Source of the DNA: Planctomycetaceae bacterium
Lineage (GTDB): Bacteria > Planctomycetota > Planctomycetia > Pirellulales > Pirellulaceae
Assembly: GCA_016794985.1 (NCBI GenBank)
Contig: JAEUIQ010000084.1
Span: forward strand, 124,001-188,000
Length of the DNA: 64,000 bases
Direction: 5' to 3'
Shown here in pieces: positions 9,901-16,752 of this stretch; position 1 is the first letter of the stretch; every line of letters begins with the position of its first letter. The notes beneath the pieces were generated by a model that ran no database searches, had not been told where the DNA came from, and saw only the letters and a list, made by a program, of their open reading frames with translations. A program made the position numbers and the translations under genes.

Positions 9901-10869
9901 CAATGCTTTGAGTTGCTCGACCAAAACAGTAGGCTGCGTGGAACGGTAACGGTAGGTTTTGACCAACAAGTCCGCTGGCCGAGCCGATTCGCGCAGTTTG
10001 GTCAACACCGCATCGATATCAAGGTGTTGCTTCTCTGTCGCGTATACGAATAACTGATTCGTTGGCTCATCGACGGTGATTCGAATGCCCGGTACGGCAG
10101 ACGGCAAAAACTCGGAAGTCGATTTGAGACCCAGATCGGTGATCAAATACGTTTTCAAAACCTGAGGTGGTGGTTCGGGTTTCGGCTCCGGTTTCTCCGG
10201 CGCTTTGGGCAAAGGTATTGCTTGGATCAACGCGCCAATTGCAGCCATTCGGCCCGCGGTTTCCGTGACCAACACTTGCCCCGTGGCCGGGAGTGGTTCC
10301 AACTTGCCCAGTGGCCCGATCAACGGCTTGACTTCCGCTTGCACCAATTCCGGCACTCGTCCTTGCAACGGGAACGCAACGGTGACTAATTCGAATCGAC
10401 CACACGACGGCAATTCTTCCAAAGTCTTGCGTGGCACCAAATCATAAGGAATTCCATTCTTCGTGTTGATCAAAATCAAGAGAGCGTCCTTACGAACCAA
10501 AGTGAACTCTTTGGTCAACAAGACACTGTTCAAAAGATCGATGGCCTCGGTTGGCGAATACCCGCGACTATCGCGAAATGTGAATCCGCCCGGGGGAAAA
10601 TCGTTGATCACCAGCGACAATTCGGCCTGCCGCGCAAACCAGGCCAAAACCTCCGGCCACGGCTGATCGTCGAAGTTGAATTTGAGCCCAGACTTCTCTT
10701 GGGTGGTACCTTCCGTTGCCGCAATTGGAGCCGGAGCCGTCGCATCGAGAACGGGTGTTTCCTGTCCAAGACTCATTCCTTGACCTGAAATCCAGAACAC
10801 GCCTGCCCAGGTCAAGCAGCTCCAAAATCGGCAGCGCCACGAATGATTTGGAATCAATGAAATCAACAT
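3913..10869 (-). CDS. Giant protein of tandem secretin-N-like modules, no secretin pore
   Basis: The 2318-residue product begins with a signal peptide (hydrophobic stretch ending near SLGQ). Residues about 55-135 resemble the STN/N0 domain of secretins and TonB receptors (FNFDDQPWPEVLAWFA, then YSPTEAIDLLNSVL). From about residue 236 to 1935 come some 26 tandem modules averaging 65 residues. Each reads roughly 'K-x-Y-x-hydrophobic ... L-x-x-L-x-P ... D-x-x-x-N-x-L-hydrophobic-V-x-A-T-x-x-x-H-x-x-I-x-x-x-L-x-x-L', which matches the secretin N1/N2 (NolW) pattern. A Pro/Ser/Glu linker (about 1935-2090) leads to two longer NolW-like modules. The secretin pore domain is missing. Known secretins carry two to four such modules, so this is a large expansion. 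A periplasmic scaffold or filament is inferred; the function is unknown. Start: an ATG before the signal peptide, without a clear ribosome site. Confidence 0.88.
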   Translation of the reverse strand: MLISLIPNHSWRCRFWSCLTWAGVFWISGQGMSLGQETPVLDATAPAPIAATEGTTQEKSGLKFNFDDQPWPEVLAWFARQAELSLVINDFPPGGFTFRDSRGYSPTEAIDLLNSVLLTKEFTLVRKDALLILINTKNGIPYDLVPRKTLEELPSCGRFELVTVAFPLQGRVPELVQAEVKPLIGPLGKLEPLPATGQVLVTETAGRMAAIGALIQAIPLPKAPEKPEPKPEPPPQVLKTYLITDLGLKSTSEFLPSAVPGIRITVDEPTNQLFVYATEKQHLDIDAVLTKLRESARPADLLVKTYRYRSTQPTVLVEQLKALVPGVLFQIDAVSTRLIAIGNAEQQETLRQAIESIEGPAETSLTLKQYPMARSAHEQALATIQKIVPGVSITPHSTRPQLLIIATDDQHQQIASVVEQLSAAGVDVEMGDQQLAAFALEHVDATTTTQTLKALLPDVQFTVDAPNRRLLAVLSADQQQRVQQWLSVIDLARDPQREVTIEVYPVLPNVQQRLSPLLTSVLPEVKATYDAASKQLLVTAVAADHQKLSVLLETLNSTMPDPVELKAYPLVQAGQSAAVAALQQLAPEIKVTADPENERLVVYGTKDEHTQVAAALEQIRAAGLLQPDDQQLLRVYSISLEQHRRLESIKSSLPAEFQGLKFLPSSEQSRLLAWGTPTQHLKLEELLDSLQDPAGTHNDRVLVVYPVGQGDPKVLQDVLAKLFPQADVSLDAAGGRVIVWATESQHVQIKQATQQLATAVEDGWERVLKTYVVRDMDLALVVKTVTPLVPELTISMDSVSNQLIVYGLEKDHLKLNDLLQQLQSGAKESTREIKVYEAGEQDPVILSTLLAGLIPQAKISAQRGAKGLAIWATTEEHTRIQTTIEQLNSLESEQRQLKILPTVHTGGSNALLFLRGAAPNGVFFPAADGQSVFAFATEEDLARVEQIMSELERKNSQDAQDELRTYRYPAPVIQAAKSLLTTRVPKAKPMTSVVDDQWMVWATETDHAAIEDLLKSLSENLPQDTSFRLQLYALERVSSTDAQAAIAAVVGTVTYLTGAEPRQLRVWTDGVKHARVKELLDQLETQLLNSTEPRPLQVLPIELPTTVGLVYQNLDADLIASASIVQNVERNALLVRATDEVYERIRKSVEEFVAALPAAPQRTAKSYQIKHLTPSAAVTLLTTLVPAATYAVDSVNNKVAATALEEQHQAIAAALQQIDVATEVQVETRAYRVPTGYGAALGTSLAPMYPQAKITWDVSGSALIVVARESEHVEMDRVLREILEGTQEESTTEIYKLVTASPVNALAMIKQVYPRSQGTVDLATNSAVITASPREHEGIQELLQKLESAGQGRQVIAYPVRKTLPTVAQAAITQALPRATVSLDSGRDLLVVTATAIEHSQIKELIDALEQGPAKPLLVAKSYSLQHLTATATLTLLRTLVPTANYAADSENNRLAITGTAEQHAEIAATLQEIDVARDVSVVTRAYRVPTGFAASMATAITPMFPQAKFSYDSTGSVLIVATEESVHESIDRLLSEMVDGNESQTVSRVYRLNVASPTSVLAMVKQVFPRSQGTTDATTGTLIVTASVDEHGRIEDLVQQLEGASKSQAVEVYSLKRTSLTAAQAAIAKVLPRATITADLQRNSLIVAATTAEQVQVRTIVEQLETRSSTDLLTKAYRLPAGDPRSAENALEVLLPTATFSPDPAAGVLWATAAPDEHSTIQNVIDQLEAADQDSSRVQTFRVNGSNSEDLYSMLQRMYRNDDSVRLSFQETSNTILFVGPAKQETAIKQIVEQWSALGGEQAGREIKVYDLAELDGDVLVESLEMLLEREVPVVDLQVQYTTNRLLAVATPEQHTQIVAAMNELKGESRRLEVFNLQVNTPETIEDAIRQLFLDLPFSASPSVNSSRENQQLFIRASESQLKQIRELLIKLGEPLVDTSSNTLPAAAATQGAGNLRVLTSPSAPRLLQQIETLWPQISRNPLRVVSPRSPNSTDLNTLPGAQGQPETREPNAEPKTGDRDESLPTGELSSSVSEAERTETPVSAFNQEIQESAPVLVFPGSSELTIASADQEALTIFEQLFRLLSEQVETAGKVEISGNFTIFQLENAGAEEMAKTVGQLFQQVTAGQSRGRSSGNSQNRVSIVADERLNSLIVYGSPVDRRTIESLIRVLDVSDVERSKVRANEPRIVKVENVLADKIMVVLESVYRTQLRPDQPPRVQIPAGVSVEVAMALREVNAAAAAPLLTLEVDQATNSIIVLASERLSLEVESLIRRLDREQKESNTQGFKVIALEKGNTERIEATLRNLIRDYSRRRP

Positions 10870-11286
10870 CGGTAATGAACTATAAAAAGAGTGAGTTGAG
10901 TAAGATCAAGATGGAACGGTCCCGGACGGACCTGGCAAAGCCAAAAACCATCAAGCTAAAAAGGCGGGCGGGGGCAGCGAATCCCAGCAGGTAGGGAAAT
11001 GACCGTCGCAGTCGTTGGGATTCGCCGAGCAAGTCGTGCCGTCGATCCATTGGAAACGACAACTCCTGGATGTCGATCGCTGAGTCGCGAGGGACACCAG
11101 AACAACTGGCCGAACGCATCACACCTAACTTTCGCTGGCGGTTTCGCGGGGAAAGGCTACGTCCCTAGGATAGTCCGCAAATGATGGTGGGTAAAGCGAA
11201 GAAGCCGAGCCGAACTAAGAAACAACCGTTTTATCGGAGTATTTTGGCCTCCGTTCTGTATTCCGAGCAACTTTATCTGGAGTGCG
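10870..11286. other. Intergenic region upstream of the giant module gene
   Basis: About 420 bases between two minus-strand genes. Short ORFs on both strands look like chance openings. No tRNA, small RNA or clear repeat was recognised. The promoter of the 2318-residue gene should lie near its left end (10870-10960), but no good -35/-10 pair stands out. Confidence 0.4.
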
Positions 11287-12015
11287 TCAGGATGGGATCG
11301 CCGACGACGAAGTGACAGCGACTTGAACCGGCGCGCCTCCTCTCGAGCGGCGTGTTTTTGGTCGGAGCGGCACGTGTAGAAGACCACGCAACGTTTGCAA
11401 CACGTAGCGCTGAGAATGGTGGTTGAGAAAATGCCCCGTGGACACGATTTCGTCACCAACGACGACGATCGCGTAACCGCTACTCGAGCGTCTGTTGCCA
11501 ACATAATCCTGCCGCACGAGTTGAACGTCGCTATTTCGAAGTCGCTGGGTTCTCCCGATCCCTCCGACTCCCTCGAAAATAACCAACGAACTCCCGTCGC
11601 TCCGAATGGTCGTTCCGCCAAAGGCCAAAAATATTCCGAACAAAAGACCGAAAGTCGCAACCCACACTGGCGGGAACAAGACAAAACCGACGACGTGGCC
11701 GGCCGTGCTGGTGTTGGACTCCATTGGTTCGATTTCGCTTATAAAACCACCAAGCAGAACAGTGCAAGCGAGCAAGACAAAACCGTGTCTCCAACTCCAA
11801 TTGGAGCCTCGAACCTCCCAGGACAGACCGTTTCGCGATAACCTTGCACCGAACGGAGGGTGTTTCGGATCGTAGTCACCGATTTGTTTTGATTTCTCGA
11901 TCAAGTAAGCCAAATTCTGGCGGTGGCCGCAGGAGTCGCATTTTGCCACGTTCTTTTTGGCATTTGTCGACCGCTTCCAGATCCGAACTCCGCAGTGGAG
12001 ACAGTGCAACTTCAT
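11287..12015 (-). CDS. Zinc-ribbon protein with two transmembrane segments
   Basis: The product is about 242 residues. It begins with a four-cysteine zinc ribbon (Cys5-x-x-Cys8, Cys26-x-x-Cys29-Gly). Two hydrophobic segments follow, near residues 72-92 (FVLLACTVLLGGFI) and 105-133 (VVGFVLFPPVWVATFGLLFGIF). The C-terminal half is soluble and beta-rich, with a basic tail. No known family was recognised. A GTG start 36 codons further upstream (12123) keeps the frame open, but the ribbon begins directly at the ATG chosen here. Membrane anchoring with a metal-binding N-terminus is what the sequence shows; its role is unknown. Confidence 0.7.
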   Translation of the reverse strand: MKLHCLHCGVRIWKRSTNAKKNVAKCDSCGHRQNLAYLIEKSKQIGDYDPKHPPFGARLSRNGLSWEVRGSNWSWRHGFVLLACTVLLGGFISEIEPMESNTSTAGHVVGFVLFPPVWVATFGLLFGIFLAFGGTTIRSDGSSLVIFEGVGGIGRTQRLRNSDVQLVRQDYVGNRRSSSGYAIVVVGDEIVSTGHFLNHHSQRYVLQTLRGLLHVPLRPKTRRSRGGAPVQVAVTSSSAIPS

Positions 12016-12179
12016 ATACTTCTCGCGGCGACTGGGACCCGATGGACCGGCCGGCAAACGACATTCATAGTCGTGGAATGCAACGCCCCGGCTTTTTTTC
12101 GCCTCCGGATCGGTAATCTTCACCGGAATATCACCGGTAAATAGATAAACTCGACAGAATCTTGGCCCGAAAAAGACCC

Positions 12180-12208
12180 TTGTCGGGTTGGGGCGACTCC
12201 ACTATACT
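12180..12208 (+). promoter_or_regulatory. Likely promoter of the small basic protein gene
   Basis: TTGTCG (12180-12185) and TATACT (12203-12208) are separated by 17 bases and lie about 65 bases before the ATG. This is a good match to a housekeeping-sigma promoter, judged by eye. Confidence 0.5.
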
Positions 12209-12272
12209 TGGCCCTCCCAGCGCCGGCCGGAATGAGCCGGGGCGGTTGTATTTGATTCGAGCGGGATTTCCC

Positions 12273-12485
12273 ATGACTATTGACAAAAGCTTACGAGTGA
12301 AAGCCGGTTCGGTTAAGGACCGCAATGTTTTGAATCGAGCCGAACGAATGGCTCAGTGCATCGCCCAAGGAACCTGGACGGCTGAATCGACGGTGTTGGG
12401 CATGGCCAAGACTCGGGTCAAGAAGATCACGATGAAGAAAAAGAAGAAGGTCAAGGCTGCGGAAGAAGAACCAAAGAAGAAGTAA
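12273..12485 (+). CDS. Small basic protein of the Planctomycetes/Verrucomicrobia/Chlamydiae family
   Basis: The product is 70 residues. It starts MTIDKSLRVK, continues through a conserved-looking 'NVLNRAERM' segment, and ends in a lysine-rich tail. This is the layout of the small basic protein family known from Planctomycetes, Verrucomicrobia and Chlamydiae (TIGR04137). Its function is unknown; the charge suggests RNA or ribosome contact. An upstream in-frame extension to 12162 is non-conserved in character and overlaps the promoter, so the ATG at 12273 was chosen. A strong terminator lies about 120 bases after the stop. Confidence 0.88.
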   Translation: MTIDKSLRVKAGSVKDRNVLNRAERMAQCIAQGTWTAESTVLGMAKTRVKKITMKKKKKVKAAEEEPKKK

Positions 12486-12608
12486 TTCGGCGTTGATAAG
12501 CCGCTTCGCAGAAGCCGTTGGGGCGTTATGACGCTAACCGAACGAGCTGGGAATTAGTGGGGCGGATTTGAATCGTCTCGCCCAAAATCGCTGCGGATCT
12601 GATCCAAG

Positions 12609-12641
12609 GGTCGTTTGAACAAGCTTCAGACGACCTTTTTT
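12609..12641 (+). terminator. Rho-independent terminator after the small basic protein
   Basis: The arms GGTCGTTTGAA and TTCAGACGACC form an 11-base stem with one G-T wobble and a 5-base loop (CAAGC), followed directly by six T on the plus strand. The hairpin overlaps the 3' end of the convergent minus-strand gene. Confidence 0.8.
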
Positions 12642-12943
12642 CGTGTCCCGTCGTTGTCCGATTGTCCTAGCACCATGCGGTGATCCTGGTACTGCAAAGT
12701 CGCCGTGACCGCCATGGCCACCAATGCTCCCGAAAACACGGGACGCCAAAAATCATCAACATGCATTGCGGTCCAAAGACTGTTGGCGACTATCCCGGTA
12801 GCAATCCCGATCCCGAGTATTCCGACCAGTAGGCGAGTGGATTTCACGAGTAAACCTGACCTTTCGACCGCGACCGCCCCGAGTTTTTGAAACTTAAGCC
12901 GCCCGGTTTGTGGACCGGCGTTATTTGTTTGGAAACGAGCCAT
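12626..12943 (-). CDS. Small membrane protein of unknown function
   Basis: The product is 105 residues. Two hydrophobic segments are visible: LLVGILGIGIATGIVANSLW (near residue 38) and FSGALVAMAVTATL (near 70). A ribosome site AAGGA lies 8 bases before the ATG (AAGGACTCGAAATG), which supports a real gene. No family was recognised. The gene converges with the small basic protein gene and its 3' end is shared with that gene's terminator. Confidence 0.65.
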   Translation of the reverse strand: MARFQTNNAGPQTGRLKFQKLGAVAVERSGLLVKSTRLLVGILGIGIATGIVANSLWTAMHVDDFWRPVFSGALVAMAVTATLQYQDHRMVLGQSDNDGTRKKVV

Positions 12944-13065
12944 TTCGAGTCCTTGAATTACGGATTATTCAGAAGAACCGGATTTACTGGCTGAACTCCA
13001 TTCTTTTCCGAGCTGCATGGATCGGGCGTTCGTACGAGAAGTGATTATACTGTTACCTGAGTGGG

Positions 13066-13089
13066 GAGCCCGAACGGGCTCTTTTTTTG
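13066..13089 (+). terminator. Terminator hairpin in the leader of the DNRG-repeat gene
   Basis: GAGCCC-GAAC-GGGCTC is a perfect 6-base stem followed by seven T. It lies 21 bases before the ATG of the next plus-strand gene and about 15 bases after a TATACT box (13046-13051). No plus-strand gene ends just upstream, so it may act as a leader attenuator or only block read-through. Confidence 0.7.
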
Positions 13090-13110
13090 TCGGACCAGGA
13101 AAATCGCCCC

Positions 13111-14727
13111 ATGTCCAAAACCAGCGTCGCTTGCCCCAATTGCTCGGCTAACTTGACCGTCCCCGTCGATGTTTTGGGACGAAAGATAAAGTGCCCTAAA
13201 TGCCAAGAAGTGGTTAGACTGCCCAAACCTTCGGAATTGCCTGGGGCCGACAACCGGGGACAGACACCCGTGGCCTCCGACAACCGGGGACAGACACCTG
13301 TGGGAGACAACCGGGGACAGGCACCTGCGGCCGACAACCGGGGACAGACACCTGCGGGGGACAACCGGGGACAGGCACCCGTGGCCTCCGACAACCGGGG
13401 ACAGACACCTGCGGGGGACAACCGGGGACAGGCACCTGCGGCCGACAACCGGGGGGACAACCGGGGACAGGCACCTGTGGGGGACAACCGGGGACAGGCA
13501 CCCGTGGCCTCCGACAACCGGGGGGACAACCGGGGACAGGCACCTGCGGCCGACAACCGGGGACAGGCACCCGTGGCCTCCGACAACCGGGGGGACAACC
13601 GGGGACAGACACCTGCGGGGAACAACCGGGGACAGGTACCTGTGGGAGCAGCCCCCAATTCAGCTAGGGCGGCCGCGCGTCCCGTGCCCGTTGCCAGCCC
13701 CCCGACTCCAACCGTCGCTCCCACAAGCGCCCAGGCTCCCGGCCCCATCATGGCCAAGCCGATTGTCCCCATGGCGACCGTCGTCTCAACCGATTCACTC
13801 CCAGTCATCAACAAGGCTCAGCCCAAACCCGCTTCTACCCCAACGGTCCCGGCTCCACCGAAGGAAAGCGAGCCGCCTGTCTCAAAAGAAGCTCCACCTA
13901 ATTTTTCGGGGCTGGATTCCAAGGTAGCCGCGGACAAACCTCGAGTAAAAATCAAACGCAAACATGCCAACCCGTGGCCAATCATCTTGTTGGGAGTCGG
14001 CGCTTTGGCAGTGCTTGCGTTGATCGTAACCCTCTTGATTGTCTTTTTGCCCAAGAGCCTTACCAACAGCGGACCGAGTATTCCGGAAATCCAATTTGTC
14101 AACGATGCCACCACGGAAGTCGGCAAATCAGTTCGCATCCCGATTGCAGTGACTTATCCCAGCTCCTACACGGCAGCTGATAAAGCACGCTGGACTTTTC
14201 AAGTCGCTCCCGAAAACCCAACGGGCTCCGCTTGGGATGCAGCAACCGGTTTTTTGACTTGGGCACCTGCAACACGAGATGCGGGAAAATCACATGTCTT
14301 GGCCATCATCATCCAAGACAGCGTGACCCGCGAGACCAACCGCGGGACGTTCCAAGTCCATGTTCCGCCGCTATCGCCGGGAATCATGGCCGCGATGGCG
14401 TATTTGAACCAAAACAATTTGGTCTATTCAGCTTCGCTGCCCAAGACGCATGAAGGAATGAAACATCAAGAGACGGTTCCAAATTTGGTCGAGTTCCAAA
14501 TTGGGAACGATCGAGTTGATGTGTACGACTTCTCTACAGTCGAGATCGCTACGGCGAAGTTAGCCGAGATCGACGATTCTAAATTGGAAGAGCTTGGTTT
14601 GACCCCAACCTTGTCACCACCGCTTCGCTACGTTCAACGTGATGGGGCGATCCTCGTGGCACCAACAGCAACCCTGGAAGCATCTCCTGCATTAAAGGCT
14701 TGGTTCGAAGGCCCAGCTTCGCAATAG
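13111..14727 (+). CDS. Zinc-ribbon membrane protein with DNRG repeat and Ig-like domain
   Basis: The product is 538 residues. A zinc ribbon of the MJ0042 type comes first (Cys8-Pro-Asn-Cys11, Cys28-Pro-Lys-Cys31). Next is a low-complexity array of 16 'DNRGQ(T/A)P' units (13249-13647), then a Pro/Ala-rich linker, then one transmembrane helix near residues 290-315 (IILLGVGALAVLALIVTLLIVFL). The C-terminal part contains an Ig/cadherin-like module with a 'FLTWAPA' strand, placed outside the membrane. AGGA lies about 10 bases before the ATG. MJ0042 ribbons with a transmembrane helix are common in planctomycetes, but the role is unknown. The repeat is discussed separately. Confidence 0.85.
   Translation: MSKTSVACPNCSANLTVPVDVLGRKIKCPKCQEVVRLPKPSELPGADNRGQTPVASDNRGQTPVGDNRGQAPAADNRGQTPAGDNRGQAPVASDNRGQTPAGDNRGQAPAADNRGDNRGQAPVGDNRGQAPVASDNRGDNRGQAPAADNRGQAPVASDNRGDNRGQTPAGNNRGQVPVGAAPNSARAAARPVPVASPPTPTVAPTSAQAPGPIMAKPIVPMATVVSTDSLPVINKAQPKPASTPTVPAPPKESEPPVSKEAPPNFSGLDSKVAADKPRVKIKRKHANPWPIILLGVGALAVLALIVTLLIVFLPKSLTNSGPSIPEIQFVNDATTEVGKSVRIPIAVTYPSSYTAADKARWTFQVAPENPTGSAWDAATGFLTWAPATRDAGKSHVLAIIIQDSVTRETNRGTFQVHVPPLSPGIMAAMAYLNQNNLVYSASLPKTHEGMKHQETVPNLVEFQIGNDRVDVYDFSTVEIATAKLAEIDDSKLEELGLTPTLSPPLRYVQRDGAILVAPTATLEASPALKAWFEGPASQ
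13249..13647 (+). repeat. In-frame GACAACCGGGGACAG array (16 copies)
   Basis: Sixteen copies of a GACAACCGGG-type unit, 12 to 30 bases long, all in multiples of three, encode DNRG or NNRG followed by Q(T/A/V)P(V/A). Near-identity at the DNA level, including third positions, points to recent expansion by recombination or slippage rather than selection on the peptide. Confidence 0.9.
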
Positions 14728-14959
14728 CCAAGGCGATTGGCCACAGCTGAAAAACCAATCAGGCTCCAGAAGTTTTTTGAGTGGAATCCGCTATTGCGAG
14801 ACAAACCCGAATCGGTCGAAAGATAATTTGCAGATTTGCGCCAGCAATGATTTGGAGCGACCTCGTCAACAAATAAATTCGAGGAGGCCTACTCTGTGTC
14901 AAAACGTAGACTTGAATCCACCTCCATGGATTATTCGGCGCCCGTTCTCTGTCGTCTTC
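14728..14959. other. Convergent intergenic region
   Basis: A weak hairpin (GATTGG ... CCAATC, 14738-14758) and a run of six T at 14772 may end the upstream plus-strand gene. A GAGGAGG at 14881-14887, followed by GTG, begins an 89-codon plus-strand ORF antisense to the next gene; its composition is not protein-like. Confidence 0.35.
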
Positions 14960-16288
14960 TCACTCCACGGTTAATGCACCATGCGGGTAACAAACACCTT
15001 CCTCGTCCTGAACAACGATCCGATACGATCCTTTTCGCAATGCCAACACGGGCGGCTCAACACCGGGAACAACGAGAACTTGGTCGACGGGAATCGCATC
15101 GTTCGGTTCCGAAGCAACAAACGCTTGGACTAGGATTCGCTTTTTCGCCCCAAGAATCTCAGTAGGAATCTCAACGGCGCGGCGTCCAGGCAATGCCAAT
15201 AGCCAAGCGGGACGCCCCCGCTGTAACCGCGTCAGTGGATGAATGATTTGAAGATCGACCTTACCGGCGTACGGGCCTTGTACCAAGTATCGCTCGTCCG
15301 ATTGGCGAAACACGACAGGCCCTTCGATGCCACTGGTGGTGATTCGCTGCTGCCACGGATTTGGGCGAATGATGTCGGCAGAAAAATCTGTGTCCAAAGT
15401 TTGGTCAATCGTCAACGGATCGATTCCGGTCGCTTTTTTCAAGCGTGCTGCCATCCACGCCACTTCGCGACCATCGGCAAGTGTTCGGGTGTCCTCGGTC
15501 GCGTGGCTGTAGCCAACGAAGATGAAAACTTTTGCGTGCGGATTTCCTTGGAAAATTCTCGCCACAAGATGGTTGCATTGTTCTGCTTCCCGATGATTGA
15601 CACGATCCGCTTGGTCCGCATTGGCGGGTGGCGGCGACATCATCTCATACGCGATGGGGCGATACCCCAAACTTAACGTCGTCCGAATCAAGTCACCGAA
15701 CACCGGCTCGTTCGAATAGAAGCCGGTCGTCAAATCTGGATAACCCTGCTTTTGCAAGACATCGGTCATTGGCGAAAATGTCTCGGCCGCAAAATAATCG
15801 AAGCCCAATTCTTTCAAGCGAACGGCCAACTCCAGAGCAAAGGCACGGTGACGAGGAACGTGATGCGCTTCGTTAAGAATGACGATTTGCCGATCCTTTG
15901 CCAACTGAACAATTGTCTCGAGCGCCGGCAGCGGTAGCGCCGCATCAAGTTGTGCTTTTAGTTCCTCGATCTTGGTCGGCTCTTCTGCCGCGCCCGCCGC
16001 GTCTGCTGCGAAAGCGGCCAGAGCTCCTTGGCAATCACCGACGAAAGAACGCACGGTTGCTAGTTCTTGTTTCACCATGGCGTGATTCGGGTCGTGTTGC
16101 TCTAGCATTGTCAGAGCCTGCAAGTACTTGCCGTTCTGCATCGCCTCAAAAGCCGCACGAGTGTCCGGCATATCACCAGGTACTTGAGCGATAGTCACTG
16201 GCGTTAGCGCCAGCTCCAAACCACAGAGCAGCCAAGCCACCAACGCAACTCCTACGAACTGATCCCGAATCAACATTTCACTCATCAT
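14960..16288 (-). CDS. Exported Tiki/ChaN/EreA-like protein
   Basis: The product is about 442 residues with a signal peptide (VGVALVAWLLCGLELAL, cleavage near TIAQ). A short helical segment with TPR character follows (YLQALTMLEQHDPNHA). The core resembles the Tiki/ChaN/erythromycin-esterase superfamily: 'QIVILNEAHHVPRHRAFA' near residues 140-155 carries the family's Glu-x-His-type motif, and 'VFIFVGYSHATE' a later histidine. The family holds haem-binding and metal-dependent hydrolase members; which applies here cannot be told. The ATG after TTTGGAAA was chosen. The C-terminus is beta-rich. No operon partner is evident. Confidence 0.65.
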   Translation of the reverse strand: MMSEMLIRDQFVGVALVAWLLCGLELALTPVTIAQVPGDMPDTRAAFEAMQNGKYLQALTMLEQHDPNHAMVKQELATVRSFVGDCQGALAAFAADAAGAAEEPTKIEELKAQLDAALPLPALETIVQLAKDRQIVILNEAHHVPRHRAFALELAVRLKELGFDYFAAETFSPMTDVLQKQGYPDLTTGFYSNEPVFGDLIRTTLSLGYRPIAYEMMSPPPANADQADRVNHREAEQCNHLVARIFQGNPHAKVFIFVGYSHATEDTRTLADGREVAWMAARLKKATGIDPLTIDQTLDTDFSADIIRPNPWQQRITTSGIEGPVVFRQSDERYLVQGPYAGKVDLQIIHPLTRLQRGRPAWLLALPGRRAVEIPTEILGAKKRILVQAFVASEPNDAIPVDQVLVVPGVEPPVLALRKGSYRIVVQDEEGVCYPHGALTVE

Positions 16289-16752
16289 TTTCCAAACATG
16301 AACCCCAGCGGGCGACTCCCTGCAACTACTCTCCCTGCTCACCGAGCTTCACATGGCATTCTTGCACAAAACTAGATACAAAGCGTTGCTTTGTCGTGAT
16401 TCTGCAATTGAATCCATAATTCGAGCGAAGTGCCCCTCCGTGCCCCTCGCCGAACCTCCCTAAAGCATTTGTGTGCCAAGCCTCAGCATTGGTGCGGCCC
16501 TCCAGGCTTTTTCTGGGATTGATGTCAATCTAACCGGTAGCTTGCGTCACCGGCTAAGGATGTGCCGGCCGATTCGGGCCTGTTTTCCCCAAGAGAAATG
16601 CTCCACAGCGTTGCCCTAGCCGGCGCGTCCAGCCAACGGCAACGACAACGGCAACGGGAGAACTTGCGGTAATCGAAGTCTAACTGAAAAGCGTTGCGTT
16701 CTGCCGAGCGAACCCGGCAGGGAATCCCATGAAAAGCCTCGTGGTGCAAAGC
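16289..16752. other. Intergenic region with dispersed-repeat-like elements
   Basis: About 460 bases without a convincing gene. A palindrome (AACCGGT ... ACCGGCT, one mismatch) at 16532-16555 and a CAACGGCAACGACAACGG-type microrepeat at 16634-16658 look like fragments of dispersed intergenic repeats. Confidence 0.4.
16532..16555. repeat. REP-like palindrome
   Basis: AACCGGT and ACCGGCT arms (one mismatch) flank AGCTTGCGTC. The form resembles dispersed palindromes of planctomycete intergenic DNA; this is inferred from memory of such elements, and only one copy is seen here. Confidence 0.35.

Noticed and set aside
13053..13814. A 253-codon minus-strand ORF rich in CPRLS repeats
   Set aside because: It is the reverse frame of the DNRG array; the repeat unit is stop-free in several frames. 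The plus-strand gene has a zinc ribbon, membrane helix and Ig-like domain.
14896..15165. Plus-strand 89-codon ORF after GAGGAGG
   Set aside because: Good ribosome-site spacing, but it is mostly antisense to the Tiki-like gene and its peptide has no protein-like pattern.
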